From the NCBI GenBank assembly GCA_903820085.1, contig CAIJGA010000001.1:124001-188000 (forward strand): 64,000 bases of DNA, in the 5' to 3' direction. Position numbers and translations under genes: made by a program. The stretch is from an uncultured Chlorobiaceae bacterium. GTDB taxonomy: Bacteria; Bacteroidota; Chlorobiia; Chlorobiales; Chlorobiaceae. The notes under the pieces are model-generated. The model saw only the letters and a program-made list of their open reading frames with translations, was not told the DNA's origin and did no database searches. This document shows positions 46,727 to 55,862 of this stretch, piece by piece (position 1 is the stretch's first letter; each line of letters opens with the position of its first letter).

Positions 46727-48403
46727 CTACAAGCCGCAGCTGTCCATTTTATAAAGGGGGAGCGGTTTGTCGAGCGCCTTCAATACCTGGTCATCGCGGT
46801 TGTAGACATCGTCACGAAATTGCAGTTCATCACCTTCATCCGTGGCTGTCAGGTACAAGATATAGACTGGAATCCGTTTCGGAAGGGTTACCATTCTTGT
46901 TTTTCCGGTGTTGATTGCTGCGTGAAGTTTTGTTTTGCTCCAGAGAACGCTGTCCTGCAACACCAGAGCAGCAAGATCCAGAGGATTTTGCACCCTGATA
47001 CACCCTGAACTGAATGTTCTTGTGCGCTCGGCAAACAGTTCCTTGTTCGGCGTATCGTGCAGGTAGACAATATAGCGGTTCGGAAGCAGGAACTTGATCC
47101 GGCCCAGTGCACCGTGATCTCCGGAACTCTGCTGCAGACGGTAGGGAAAGTTCGCCGCAGAATACTGTGACCAGTTGACCGATGCAGGAGCGACAACACC
47201 GCCGTTCTGGGCAATAATCTTCAGATTTTTGCGGCTCAGATAAGAGCTGCTTTTGCGAAGAGCGGGCAGGGCATCCTTGTCAAGAATGGTGGGCGGGATG
47301 ACCCACTGGGGATTGAGAATAACGTACTGCATATCAGCCTTGAAGAGCGGGGTTTCACGCTGCGGTTTCCCAACAATAACCCGGGTACTCCAACGCTGGT
47401 GACCATTTTCGACATACTGCAGGTTAAAGCTGGGGATATTGACCATGATGCAGGTCGGTTCGAGGTCACTTAAAAACCATCGGCACCGTTCAAGATTGAT
47501 GCGGATTTCATCAATTCGACGGGCCACAGGAATATTCATGACACGAATGGTGGAAGCTCCAACCACACCATCGATCTCCATACCGTTCCGCTTCTGAAAC
47601 CGTTTGACCGCTTCAACCAGTTCTCTGTTGTAGACCGTTGACGTATCCGTATTCAGGGCAGCAATATCTCCCGAAACTTTGAGCCGTTGACGCAACATGC
47701 TGACCCGCTTCTCCCTTGCTCCCTCTTGCAGCTTCACTCCTTCCGCCAAAACCGGCCAGCCGCCTTCGCGCTCAATGGTGCGATACCGGGCCAGCCCTTT
47801 TTTGAGCATATCGTATTTTGGATGCTGCAATCGAAGTTCATTTAAAACAGTTGCAATCTGGGCCGTGGCAATGGCATTGTGCAGCTTGTGCTCAATAACA
47901 CTGCCATTCCTGGCATGACCGACATTCCAGTGCGTATCAAGCGTTTCGGGGTCAACCTTTCCATAGCGGAGATGACCGGCAAAAGTCAGAAAAACATCGG
48001 TCAGAAAAACATCGTAACAGGCGGCAAGTTCAGGAGTTGCGGGCGGTTTACTGTACATCTGCCTGATCTCTTTGATATGGTAGTCTGCCGGATCAAGACC
48101 GTCATCGACCGACTCCTCAACGGCAGCAATAAGTTCAGCAATCATGGTCCGCTTTGCCCATACAGGCTGATAGCCCCTTGCAGCATAGAACCGCTGAAGC
48201 CGGATATTGAAGAGCGCCCTTTCACTGCCGCCTTCGGGACCCTTCTGCTGAATCAGCCGGTCAAGACGTTCGTGAATCTTTTCCGTCGTGCCAACCGGAA
48301 GCTCTCGCTGTGACTGCAGCTGCTCTTGCTGAGCAGCCGCAGGTTTTACCGGAACGGAGGGAACCGGACTGAAGGCAAGCCAGAAAAGAAGAATACCAAT
48401 CAT
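46727..48403 (-). CDS. Murein L,D-transpeptidase (YcbB/LdtD type)
   Basis: A 558-residue cell-wall enzyme. Residues 1-25 look like a signal peptide without basic residues. After a scaffold domain, a peptidoglycan-binding domain (AVKRFQKRNGMEIDGVVGAST, about 260-285) and then the YkuD catalytic domain: IVGKPQRETPLF, ILNPQWVIPPTIL, and HDTPNKELF followed by SSGCIRVQNP with the catalytic cysteine. It makes 3-3 cross-links in peptidoglycan. It follows the second transpeptidase gene by 18 bases on the minus strand. Confidence 0.9.
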   Translation of the reverse strand: MIGILLFWLAFSPVPSVPVKPAAAQQEQLQSQRELPVGTTEKIHERLDRLIQQKGPEGGSERALFNIRLQRFYAARGYQPVWAKRTMIAELIAAVEESVDDGLDPADYHIKEIRQMYSKPPATPELAACYDVFLTDVFLTFAGHLRYGKVDPETLDTHWNVGHARNGSVIEHKLHNAIATAQIATVLNELRLQHPKYDMLKKGLARYRTIEREGGWPVLAEGVKLQEGAREKRVSMLRQRLKVSGDIAALNTDTSTVYNRELVEAVKRFQKRNGMEIDGVVGASTIRVMNIPVARRIDEIRINLERCRWFLSDLEPTCIMVNIPSFNLQYVENGHQRWSTRVIVGKPQRETPLFKADMQYVILNPQWVIPPTILDKDALPALRKSSSYLSRKNLKIIAQNGGVVAPASVNWSQYSAANFPYRLQQSSGDHGALGRIKFLLPNRYIVYLHDTPNKELFAERTRTFSSGCIRVQNPLDLAALVLQDSVLWSKTKLHAAINTGKTRMVTLPKRIPVYILYLTATDEGDELQFRDDVYNRDDQVLKALDKPLPLYKMDSCGL

Positions 48404-48421
48404 ACGTCACGGCTGTATACG

Positions 48422-49108
48422 TTATGAAAAATTGTCTATGAAATCTTTACCATCATGGTAGATAAAGAGGCAGCTTCCCCCTTTGATAAGATCGATCACC
48501 TGCTGAAAAGAGTCAAAAGAGAGTGCCGGGCAACCCTCACTTCTGCCGAGACGACCATGCTTTCTGATAAAATCGTAGGAGACATAGTTCGCTCCATGGA
48601 TGACAATACTTCTTGATTCAGCATTGTCATTAACCCCCCTCTCCTGACCCTGAAGCCTGAGCGAGTAACCGTTCTTGCCGTCATAGGTATCACCTGTGGT
48701 ATAAAAGCCAAGGCTGCTTTGACGGGAACCCGGAACATTGGAAAAATTTTGTGCATAATTCCCGCCGCTTCCGCTTCCATGCGCAACAAGGGCCGAATAA
48801 AGCAATCTGCCCTGATTAACGTCAATAACAAAAAGGCGTTCATCAACAGAGGGCCGGTTAAAATCAATAACCGTCAGAATACCGTCACGGTTTACCTTCC
48901 CCTCCTCTTTGAGAGCACGATATCCGGCAAGCGCCGCACTGAGCACCTGCGAACTTATCTTGTTTCGGAGTTCAGGAAATTTGAAAAATACGGAATTGGT
49001 TCTTTTGAAAGGATTAACATCAAAAGTCAGCGATTGGCCCTTTACGGGAAACGCCATCATAAGCAGCATAGAAAGCACCATCATCAATCGAATCATAGCA
49101 ACATACAT
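48422..49108 (-). CDS. L,D-transpeptidase-like murein protein (YkuD_2 type)
   Basis: A 228-residue exported protein: signal peptide ~1-24 (FPVKG), then a YkuD_2-type domain with LFVIDVNQGRLLYSALVAHGSGSGG, FYTTGDTYDG, RSIVIHGANYV and the catalytic RSEGCPALSF. It differs from the neighbouring YcbB-type enzyme in lacking PG-binding and scaffold domains. It is directly upstream of that gene, so the two are likely co-expressed; division of labour is unknown. Confidence 0.8.
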   Translation of the reverse strand: MYVAMIRLMMVLSMLLMMAFPVKGQSLTFDVNPFKRTNSVFFKFPELRNKISSQVLSAALAGYRALKEEGKVNRDGILTVIDFNRPSVDERLFVIDVNQGRLLYSALVAHGSGSGGNYAQNFSNVPGSRQSSLGFYTTGDTYDGKNGYSLRLQGQERGVNDNAESRSIVIHGANYVSYDFIRKHGRLGRSEGCPALSFDSFQQVIDLIKGGSCLFIYHDGKDFIDNFS

Positions 49109-49281
49109 TCAGAATTAAACCGGCTCGCCCTCTTTGAAGGCTCTGCCAGCAGAAAACATACCTCATAAAACATCGTAACGCTCCCCCATAGGGGGAAAAT
49201 AGCAACACATCTCTGCACGTCATGCAGCTCGAAAAAAAAATCAAGAAATCGAGTGGAAAGATAAGTTTTTTTTCGATATGG

Positions 49282-49905
49282 TCAAATCGGCGTATTGCCG
49301 GCTGAACCTTCTGTGCCGCCGGAAAGAGTCTGAGATGGATGCTGAAACTGCACCGGAGCCTGAGCAATTTTCCAAAACAGCTTTATGTGGAAAAGATGCT
49401 GCGGCCAGTTCAGCAAAAAGGTGGCAAGCGCCTCCCACACCGAAACCCAGGCCACAATCGTCAGCCCTTCGGCAAAAACAGTGTTGATAAATGAGGGTGT
49501 CCCGTCAACGGTGAACAGATGGTTGGCCCACAAAGAGATTCCGAGAATAACAATGCCAATAATGAGCAGCGTGAAAGAGGTTCTCAGTATTTTGTTCATG
49601 GCTGCAAGTTCGAGCTCACGCTGATAGATAAAAAATTTATGGACACTGGTGCGCACCCGCTGCATGAACTCTTCGGAAGGAAAACGCTCAAACATGAACC
49701 TGATTACAAAATCGGCACGGCCTATTTCACGCACACACTCCGTGAGATAATAGGCCAGATCTTCATCAAGATCTTTTTTATGGTAAGGTGCGGTTTTGTC
49801 GAAGTTCTCATAGAGATCCTCCACACGCCGCGCAGCCACATCGATAATGACGCAACCGTCAACCGTATGCTCGTAGCGGTCAAGTATTTTTTTCTTCACC
49901 TCCAC
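49282..49905 (-). CDS. Unknown membrane protein with two transmembrane helices
   Basis: A 207-residue protein. Residues 1-100 are charged and helical (EVKKKILDRYEHT, VRRVEDLYENFDK-like segment), followed by two hydrophobic segments (about 112-132 and 140-165) and a Ser/Gly/Thr-rich tail. I do not recognise a family. It lies eight bases downstream of the SIMPL gene on the minus strand, so it probably belongs to that envelope transcript. Confidence 0.6.
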   Translation of the reverse strand: MEVKKKILDRYEHTVDGCVIIDVAARRVEDLYENFDKTAPYHKKDLDEDLAYYLTECVREIGRADFVIRFMFERFPSEEFMQRVRTSVHKFFIYQRELELAAMNKILRTSFTLLIIGIVILGISLWANHLFTVDGTPSFINTVFAEGLTIVAWVSVWEALATFLLNWPQHLFHIKLFWKIAQAPVQFQHPSQTLSGGTEGSAGNTPI

Positions 49906-49913
49906 CCTCCAAA

Positions 49914-50642
49914 TTATTTCCCGACAGCAGAAGCGACAAACCGCCAGCGTGAACTGACCGTGACAACGATATCCTGTTCAGATGGCGCTATTTCAGTAGG
50001 AGCTGGCGAGGGAGCTGACTTCAAGGAGATTGTATCCATGGAGAACCTGCCATTGTAGACCGGCTGACTGACACTCACCTCAATCAACTGACCGAGATGG
50101 CCCCCCGCAGCCTGGGCCATGATTGCGGCATCCTTTCGGGCATTGCTGACCGCAGCAGCAAGCGCCTGCTGACGAAGCACCTCGTAACGGCCCGATGAGA
50201 AACTGATACTCTGTACCTCATCGGCTCCTGCCTGCACCACAGCATCGATGGCCCGTCCAATGATGCCGAGCACGCGCACCTTCACCATGATGACGTGTCG
50301 TGCACTGTAGCCTTTCAGTCTGCTCTTCCCCAATGACGGATCCCACTCCCAGTCGAGAGAAACCGTATAGCTTGCTGTCGGTGCATCCTCAAGGGGAATG
50401 CCTGCCGTGCGGAGAGCACCCTGCACACGGCGATACTTCTCGGCGCTCTCTATAGCAGCCCTGTCAGCACTCTTTGCATCCGATTTTACCACAACACCGA
50501 ACTCTGCCATATCGGGCTTTACCGAAACCTTTCCTGCAGCCGACACCACAACCTGGGGCTCTTCGGCACGGACTGTCTGCGGAAAACCCGCCACGGCAAC
50601 AAGCAACCATGTACTGACAAGAATCAGCTTCGTTTTTTTCAT
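49914..50642 (-). CDS. SIMPL (DUF541) domain periplasmic protein
   Basis: About 242 residues: a signal peptide (MKKTKLILVSTWLLVAVAGF, cleaved near TVRAEE), then the DUF541 domain: VVSAAGKVSVKPDMAEFGVVV, IPLEDAPTASYTVSLDWEWD, and the ISFSSGRYEVLRQQALAAAVSNARKDA helix. DUF541 proteins occur in the periplasm or outer membrane; their role is poorly known (stress- or signalling-related in other bacteria). I use ATG 50642, where the signal peptide begins; 50696 is an upstream in-frame alternative. Confidence 0.82.
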   Translation of the reverse strand: MKKTKLILVSTWLLVAVAGFPQTVRAEEPQVVVSAAGKVSVKPDMAEFGVVVKSDAKSADRAAIESAEKYRRVQGALRTAGIPLEDAPTASYTVSLDWEWDPSLGKSRLKGYSARHVIMVKVRVLGIIGRAIDAVVQAGADEVQSISFSSGRYEVLRQQALAAAVSNARKDAAIMAQAAGGHLGQLIEVSVSQPVYNGRFSMDTISLKSAPSPAPTEIAPSEQDIVVTVSSRWRFVASAVGK

Positions 50643-50653
50643 CGTTACCGTTC

Positions 50654-51187
50654 TTAATTCCGGTACAGCTCTTTTACCTGGAACAAAATGTACCACCCGA
50701 TAATTGCTCCGATGAGTCCGCTGACAATACCGCTGAGCGAAATAATACTTCCAATCAAACTGATAATGCTTGCATAAAAAAGCAACGTCCAGGCACCTTT
50801 GGTGCGTTTGAACAATCCCGGCACGGCAACGATTTCAATAACAAGTGTAATCACCGAAATGACAAGCCCTATAGTTGCACCAAACCCCCATCCAAATCCG
50901 TGCATGTACCCGTAACCGCCCATCATGGCAAATGGTGAAAGAATTGCGGTAAGGCCCAAAGCGGCAAAAATAAGGGGCAACGCCATAACCGCAAAAACAA
51001 TGACCAGATACGGCGATACCTTGACAAGAAACTCCTTGACTTCTTGCGGCAGGGCAAATGGTGCTTTTTGCACCATATACTCATCAAGCAGTGCCTCAAG
51101 CTGAGACAATATGCCCTTCAGATCTGACGTTGCCTGAGCCTTTGGCTCAGTACCCTTGTTTTCCTCAGGCGAGCTGTTTTCTGACAT
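50654..51187 (-). CDS. Unknown multi-pass membrane protein
   Basis: A 177-residue protein with a soluble, charged N-terminus (about 1-50, with SQLEALLDEYMVQKA) and four hydrophobic segments (about 55-80, 85-110, 118-140, 145-170), one rich in glycine (MMGGYGYMHGFGWGFG). I recognise no family. It lies 11 bases upstream of the SIMPL gene (same strand) and 75 bases after the DUF4282 protein gene. Confidence 0.55.
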   Translation of the reverse strand: MSENSSPEENKGTEPKAQATSDLKGILSQLEALLDEYMVQKAPFALPQEVKEFLVKVSPYLVIVFAVMALPLIFAALGLTAILSPFAMMGGYGYMHGFGWGFGATIGLVISVITLVIEIVAVPGLFKRTKGAWTLLFYASIISLIGSIISLSGIVSGLIGAIIGWYILFQVKELYRN

Positions 51188-51262
51188 AATTTTATAGTTT
51201 TAAGTTTAAAAAATTAGAGCCAATTAAATTTTTCGGTTTTCCTATTGCCGTAATAGTCCTCA

Positions 51263-51577
51263 TCACAAGGATTTCTGCTCACCCTGCTCAACCAGCTTGG
51301 TTGTATTCTCTGCAATACGAAATGTTGCAACAAGAGCTTCAAGAGCAAGCCTTGCCGAGAGTGTCATAAGAATGAATATAACCGGTGAAAAAAGAATGGT
51401 TACAAGTGCCTTTCCAACACTGTATTGGAAAGAGGCAAACCCCCCGATAAGAAAGGCAATAGCGGTAAACGCTGAAAAAACAATTCCTAGTATGTAAAGA
51501 TACTTTATGATCTGCAGGGTAATAAACTCCTTGAATGAAAAATCAAAAAGCTTGCCGAAAAAACTGTGTGTATCCAT
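51263..51577 (-). CDS. DUF4282-like small membrane protein
   Basis: A 104-residue protein starting MDTHSFFGKLFDFSFKEFI, then two transmembrane helices (about 24-48 and 58-82) and a short polar tail. The FDFSFKEFIT...IIKYLYILG layout resembles DUF4282 proteins, whose function is unknown. It opens the minus-strand run that continues into the membrane protein, SIMPL protein and two-helix protein genes. Confidence 0.7.
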   Translation of the reverse strand: MDTHSFFGKLFDFSFKEFITLQIIKYLYILGIVFSAFTAIAFLIGGFASFQYSVGKALVTILFSPVIFILMTLSARLALEALVATFRIAENTTKLVEQGEQKSL

Positions 51578-51816
51578 GATACTCTCTCTGTTTTATTGAT
51601 ATTGTTTAAACCGTTCGGCAAAAAAGAATCTGAGCGATAAAACCGTAACCGGAAAGAAACGGAATATTTCGATAAACCAGGAGAAGCTCAGAAACAGACA
51701 CCCGCATAAACCGCAAACATTATACGCACAAGTTACAAAAGAGATACATATGCACCAACGAAATAACCACAGCAATAATCTTCACTCTCAAGGAAACATC
51801 CTTTTAAGAAGAACGG

Positions 51817-52644
51817 TCAATAACGTTGTTCCGTTGCAATTATCTTACCTTCAGGAAATCTGACACAAAAGCTGTCGGGGAAAAAGCTCTGGGTTTTGAA
51901 CTTGCATAAAAATGCAGCGATTGTTTTGTCGCGACGCACTACAACCACAGCTCCATCCTGCCATGTTCCGTTTTCCTGGTACCAGCGGCTGTGAGGCGGG
52001 TCTCCCTGATTCTGATGAATGTTATGCACACCACGCCCCCGCCTGAATGGCTCTCCAAAAATAAAGAGTCTCCTGGAGTGCAGAAGAAGAGGTTCAAGAT
52101 CGCGAAATGCGGCTGGCCCGGTACCATATTTCCATAAGGCGTGCAACGCTCCCTGCTCAACGGAATCCAGGTTGCCAGACTCAGGCGATGCATTCATGCA
52201 CTCTCCGGTCGGCTGGAGCTCCGGACTGCGGTAGTAATCGAGGGCGCCCGAACCGGGTTCTGAATCAAGCGGATGCCACCCTTCACGGAACTGGAGCAGC
52301 CACTGAAAGAGATCGGGCTCCAGTTCAACCACACGCCAATGCATGCCGTCAGCATCTTTCTTGCTGTCAAGGTCAACAGGACAGCGAAACACTCTTGCTC
52401 CGGCACGGACCTTGAGATTGCAGTGGTAGTACTCCGTATCGCTGAAGAAACGATCGCAATAATAGTTATGCAGGGTGCCGGCCAGAACACCATAACCATC
52501 ATCAAGTGGCATAAAAAAGATTTTTGCCCTGTTGAACCCATAGGTTACCGAAATATAACAGTGCAAGTTACGCAACAACCCCGCTGAAGCCAAGCAGATT
52601 AGCTCCCGAAAGAACCTTTCCGCCAATCTTTGCAGTTCAATCAA
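51817..52644 (-). CDS. DUF2278 (YukJ-like) protein
   Basis: A 275-residue protein with no signal peptide. The segment DGYGVLAGTLHNYYCDRF followed by EYYHCNLKVRAGARVFRCPVDLDS fits the N-terminal DUF2278 region, and the later GVHNIHQNQGDPPHSRWYQENGTWQDGAVVV block is the hallmark (IHxNQG plus W-x-E/D-x-N-G-x-W-Q-D-G). Function unknown. A single-gene unit; the region between it and the DUF4282 gene (~240 bases) has no gene I can support. Confidence 0.75.
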   Translation of the reverse strand: MIELQRLAERFFRELICLASAGLLRNLHCYISVTYGFNRAKIFFMPLDDGYGVLAGTLHNYYCDRFFSDTEYYHCNLKVRAGARVFRCPVDLDSKKDADGMHWRVVELEPDLFQWLLQFREGWHPLDSEPGSGALDYYRSPELQPTGECMNASPESGNLDSVEQGALHALWKYGTGPAAFRDLEPLLLHSRRLFIFGEPFRRGRGVHNIHQNQGDPPHSRWYQENGTWQDGAVVVVRRDKTIAAFLCKFKTQSFFPDSFCVRFPEGKIIATEQRY

Positions 52645-52710
52645 AACCAGTCATAAACAGCGCGCATATGGCTCAACCGTGTTATCTTCCTTGAAAAATT
52701 GAACCCACCG

Positions 52711-53514
52711 ATGAACCATACAGAACAAAAATTCTTTTATAGCGGCAATGAGAGGGAGATAACGGAACAGGCCGCTGCACTCATTATATCCGAAGCGTAT
52801 CGTGCTGTGGCCGATCACGGACGCTTTTCACTGGTGCTTGCCGGCGGCAACTCTCCCAGGCTCCTCTATAAAAAACTTGCAGAGGGGGTTACAACCGGGC
52901 TCCTTGAGCATTATGGCCTTGCGGTGCCCGGCGTCAGCTCAGCAGGCACGCAGACTCTCCACCCTCTGCCGCAAAAAACATGGCTTTTTCTGGGGGATGA
53001 GCGATGCGTCCCGAGTGATCATCCTGACAGCAATTACCGGATGGTGAACGAGTCACTGCTGCTGCACTCCGGCATTGCAAGAGATCATTTTTTCAGAATG
53101 GACGGCGAAAATGCTGACAGCGAACTGGCCGCCAGAGCGTATGAAGCTGCCATACGCACTTTTTTCTTGAGCGGAGAGAGCTCGCAGCCGGATGATTTGC
53201 CGCTCTTTGACCTTATCCTGCTTGGCCTCGGTGAAGATGGCCATACCGCATCACTGTTCAGCGGCAATGCTGAAGCCCTCCATGAGAGAAAGAGATGGGT
53301 GGTTGCGGTTAACGCGCCACAAGCGAAGCCGCCGGGTATGAGGCTGACAATCACTCTGCCTGTCATTAACCATGCCCGGAACGTGCTTTTTTTTATAAAG
53401 GGGAGGGAAAAGGGCGAACTGGCAAAAAAAATATTTCTCGAAAAGCAGAGGGATGTACCGGCAAGCCTCATTAAGCCGGAATGCGGCAAACTCTTCTGGT
53501 TTGCCGCTCAGTAG
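52711..53514 (+). CDS. pgl: 6-Phosphogluconolactonase
   Basis: A 267-residue DevB-type lactonase that hydrolyses 6-phosphogluconolactone, step two of the oxidative pentose phosphate pathway. [19 protein letters not shown] near residue 40, [21 protein letters not shown], and [15 protein letters not shown] (all in the glucosamine-6-P isomerase fold) are signatures. ATG 52711 is used; an in-frame TTG lies 12 bases upstream. Its stop overlaps the convergent zwf gene by seven bases. Confidence 0.92.
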   Translation: MNHTEQKFFYSGNEREITEQAAALIISEAYRAVADHGRFSLVLAGGNSPRLLYKKLAEGVTTGLLEHYGLAVPGVSSAGTQTLHPLPQKTWLFLGDERCVPSDHPDSNYRMVNESLLLHSGIARDHFFRMDGENADSELAARAYEAAIRTFFLSGESSQPDDLPLFDLILLGLGEDGHTASLFSGNAEALHERKRWVVAVNAPQAKPPGMRLTITLPVINHARNVLFFIKGREKGELAKKIFLEKQRDVPASLIKPECGKLFWFAAQ

Positions 53515-54941
53515 ATGCCCTGCACCGATTCAGGGCCCCATGAATGAACCGGATAGGGTTCGGGTGATTGACCTTTGACAGCATCCCTGATGGCATCAAC
53601 AATCGCCCAGGAGTACTCGACGCTGTCCTGGCGGATAAAATTCATCTGTTCGCCGGCCATGGCATCAAGCAGCAGCCGATGATAGGGAGTTGCACCCACT
53701 GCGGCAAATGAGGTCTTGTAGTCGAATTTCATATAGACGGGATCGGTAATCACCGCTTCACCGGGACGTTTTGCTCCGAACTTGATGGCAATGGTCTCTT
53801 CCGGCTGGATACGGAGAATAACCTGGTTAGCGGTATAGCTGCAAGACTCGGCAGGGCCGAAATAGTTCTGGGGAGGACACTTGAAGGTGATGACAATCTC
53901 AGTCACCGTTTCAGCCAGATTTTTTCCGGCCTTGACATAAAAGGGCACATCCTTCCATCGCCAGTTATCGACAAAAAACTTTATCGCGGCAAAGGTCTCA
54001 ACCGTCGAGTCCGAGGCAACATTTTTTTCAGTCCGATACCCTTCATACTGGCCGAGAACAATGGTTTGCGGGGCACTCTCCGGATTAAAATGACGGATGG
54101 AACGGAGCAGCTTGGCCTTTTCATCGCGCACCGATTCCGCTGAAAAATCGACCGGCGGCTCCATGGCAACTGATGCAAGAAGCTGAAGCGCATGATTCTG
54201 TACAATGTCGCGCAGCAAGCCTGCCTCTTCGTAAAAGGCACCGCGGTCACGGATTCCGAACTCTTCGGCAATGGTGATGGCAACATTGGCAATGTTCTGG
54301 CGATTCCACAAGGGTTCAAAAATGCCGTTTGAAAAACGGAAGACCATGATGTTCTGTACCGTCTCCTTGCCAAGGTAGTGATCAATGCGGAAAATTCGCT
54401 CTTCATTGAAGGCCTCTCCGATAACGCTATTGAGTTCACGCGCCGTCTGCAGGTTACTTCCGTAAGGCTTCTCAACAATGATTTTCCGCCAACTGCCCGG
54501 GGAAGCATTGTTTTCTCCAAGACCGGCAAGCTGAAGGTTTCTGACAATAACCGGCGCCAGAGCGGGCGGTGTGGCAAGGTAAAAAAGAAGATTCCGGCTC
54601 GTCCCCGACTCTCCTGAACCCTCCATGAGCTCTTCATGCAGGAGATCGTAGCCTTCTCTATCCGCAAAGTCAGCCCTCACATAAAAGAGCCTTGCTGAGA
54701 ATGCGGCAAAAGCTTCTTTATTGCGGATGGCTTCAGGGAATAACCCGGCCATCTTTTCCTGCACTTTTGAACGGAACTCCTCATGTGAAAGAGCTGCCCG
54801 CCCGACACCAACGATTCGGTACTCATCGGGAAGCTTACCCCAAAGGGCAAGTTCATAAAGCGCAGGAAAGAGCTTGCGGGCCGCCAAGTCACTGTGCGCA
54901 CCAAAAATGACAATGGTGCAGTTATCTGGCTTTTGCGGCAT
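53508..54941 (-). CDS. zwf: Glucose-6-phosphate 1-dehydrogenase
   Basis: A 477-residue enzyme that oxidises glucose 6-phosphate. The substrate site [13 protein letters not shown] is intact, and [11 protein letters not shown] and [12 protein letters not shown] are present. The nucleotide-binding start reads [12 protein letters not shown], where most homologues have G-x-x-G-D-L; the second glycine is serine here. It follows gnd by 12 bases on the minus strand and overlaps pgl tail to tail by seven bases, so all three genes cluster. Confidence 0.93.
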   Translation of the reverse strand: MPQKPDNCTIVIFGAHSDLAARKLFPALYELALWGKLPDEYRIVGVGRAALSHEEFRSKVQEKMAGLFPEAIRNKEAFAAFSARLFYVRADFADREGYDLLHEELMEGSGESGTSRNLLFYLATPPALAPVIVRNLQLAGLGENNASPGSWRKIIVEKPYGSNLQTARELNSVIGEAFNEERIFRIDHYLGKETVQNIMVFRFSNGIFEPLWNRQNIANVAITIAEEFGIRDRGAFYEEAGLLRDIVQNHALQLLASVAMEPPVDFSAESVRDEKAKLLRSIRHFNPESAPQTIVLGQYEGYRTEKNVASDSTVETFAAIKFFVDNWRWKDVPFYVKAGKNLAETVTEIVITFKCPPQNYFGPAESCSYTANQVILRIQPEETIAIKFGAKRPGEAVITDPVYMKFDYKTSFAAVGATPYHRLLLDAMAGEQMNFIRQDSVEYSWAIVDAIRDAVKGQSPEPYPVHSWGPESVQGIY

Positions 54942-54953
54942 GATGGTGCCCGG

Positions 54954-55853
54954 TTATGGTTTGTCGATGAAAGCGTGTCCTCCAAACTCATGGCGCAACG
55001 CCGCAACCGTCCTGTCTGAGAGATTTTCGTTTGAACGTGAACGATAACGACTGAAAAGGGATGCTGCAATAACCGGAATCGAGACCTCATGCTCCAGAGC
55101 GGCTTCGACGGTCCACCGGCCTTCACCTGAATCAGCAATGGAGCCCTTGAGATAATCAAGCTTTGGATCCTTCTGCAACGCCTGCACCATAAGCTCCATC
55201 AGCCAGCCACGGATCACCGAACCATGAGCCCAGACCCCTGAAACCTCTTCAAGGTTAAAATCGTACCCGCTTGCATCAAGCAGGTTGAACCCTTCGCCAA
55301 TTGCCTGCATCATGCCGTACTCAATGCCGTTATGAACCATTTTGGCAAAGTGGCCGGAGCCGGAGCGACCCATATAGCCGTACCCCTTTTCCACACAAAG
55401 ATCTTTCAGCAGGGGTGCAATAACATCATAAGCCGCTTTTTCGCCACCAACCATAATGCATGCGCCGTGCCGGGCCCCCTCAAGACCTCCGCTGGTACCC
55501 GCATCAAGAAAGGTTATCCCTGCCTCCTTGAGCCGAGCGGCCCTCCGTTCAGAATCCTTATAATGTGAATTTCCTCCATCAATAATGATATCACCCTGCT
55601 CAAGCAAAGGAACAAGCTGCTCTATTGTACTGTCAACCGGAGCACCGGCGGGCACCATCAGCCAAAGCAGACGGGGAGAGTCGAGCTTACCGGCAAGCTC
55701 CTGCAGGGAGGCTGCCGGAACCGCACCTTTTGCCGCCAAAGCCTCAACCGCCTCTGCCATCAGATCAAAAACCACAAGATCGTGACCGCATTCAAGCAGA
55801 TGCTCCGCCATATTGCACCCCATTTTCCCCAAACCAACCATTCCAGCTTTCAT
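54954..55853 (-). CDS. gnd: 6-Phosphogluconate dehydrogenase, decarboxylating (short type)
   Basis: A 299-residue short-form enzyme. GMVGLGKMGCNMAEHLL is the dinucleotide-binding start, FLDAGTSGGLEGARHGACIMVGG carries the substrate motif, and HFAKMVHNGIEYGMMQAIGEGF is the catalytic helix with the lysine. It converts 6-phosphogluconate to ribulose 5-phosphate. Short-form relatives often use NAD+. It lies between the glycosyltransferase and zwf genes, spacing 9 and 12 bases. Confidence 0.92.
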   Translation of the reverse strand: MKAGMVGLGKMGCNMAEHLLECGHDLVVFDLMAEAVEALAAKGAVPAASLQELAGKLDSPRLLWLMVPAGAPVDSTIEQLVPLLEQGDIIIDGGNSHYKDSERRAARLKEAGITFLDAGTSGGLEGARHGACIMVGGEKAAYDVIAPLLKDLCVEKGYGYMGRSGSGHFAKMVHNGIEYGMMQAIGEGFNLLDASGYDFNLEEVSGVWAHGSVIRGWLMELMVQALQKDPKLDYLKGSIADSGEGRWTVEAALEHEVSIPVIAASLFSRYRSRSNENLSDRTVAALRHEFGGHAFIDKP

Positions 55854-55862
55854 AATTCTCTA

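Noticed and set aside
51593-51775. Cys- and Phe-rich 60-residue frame on the minus strand
   Set aside because: No ribosome-binding site and an odd composition expected from AT-rich non-coding DNA; no family match by eye.
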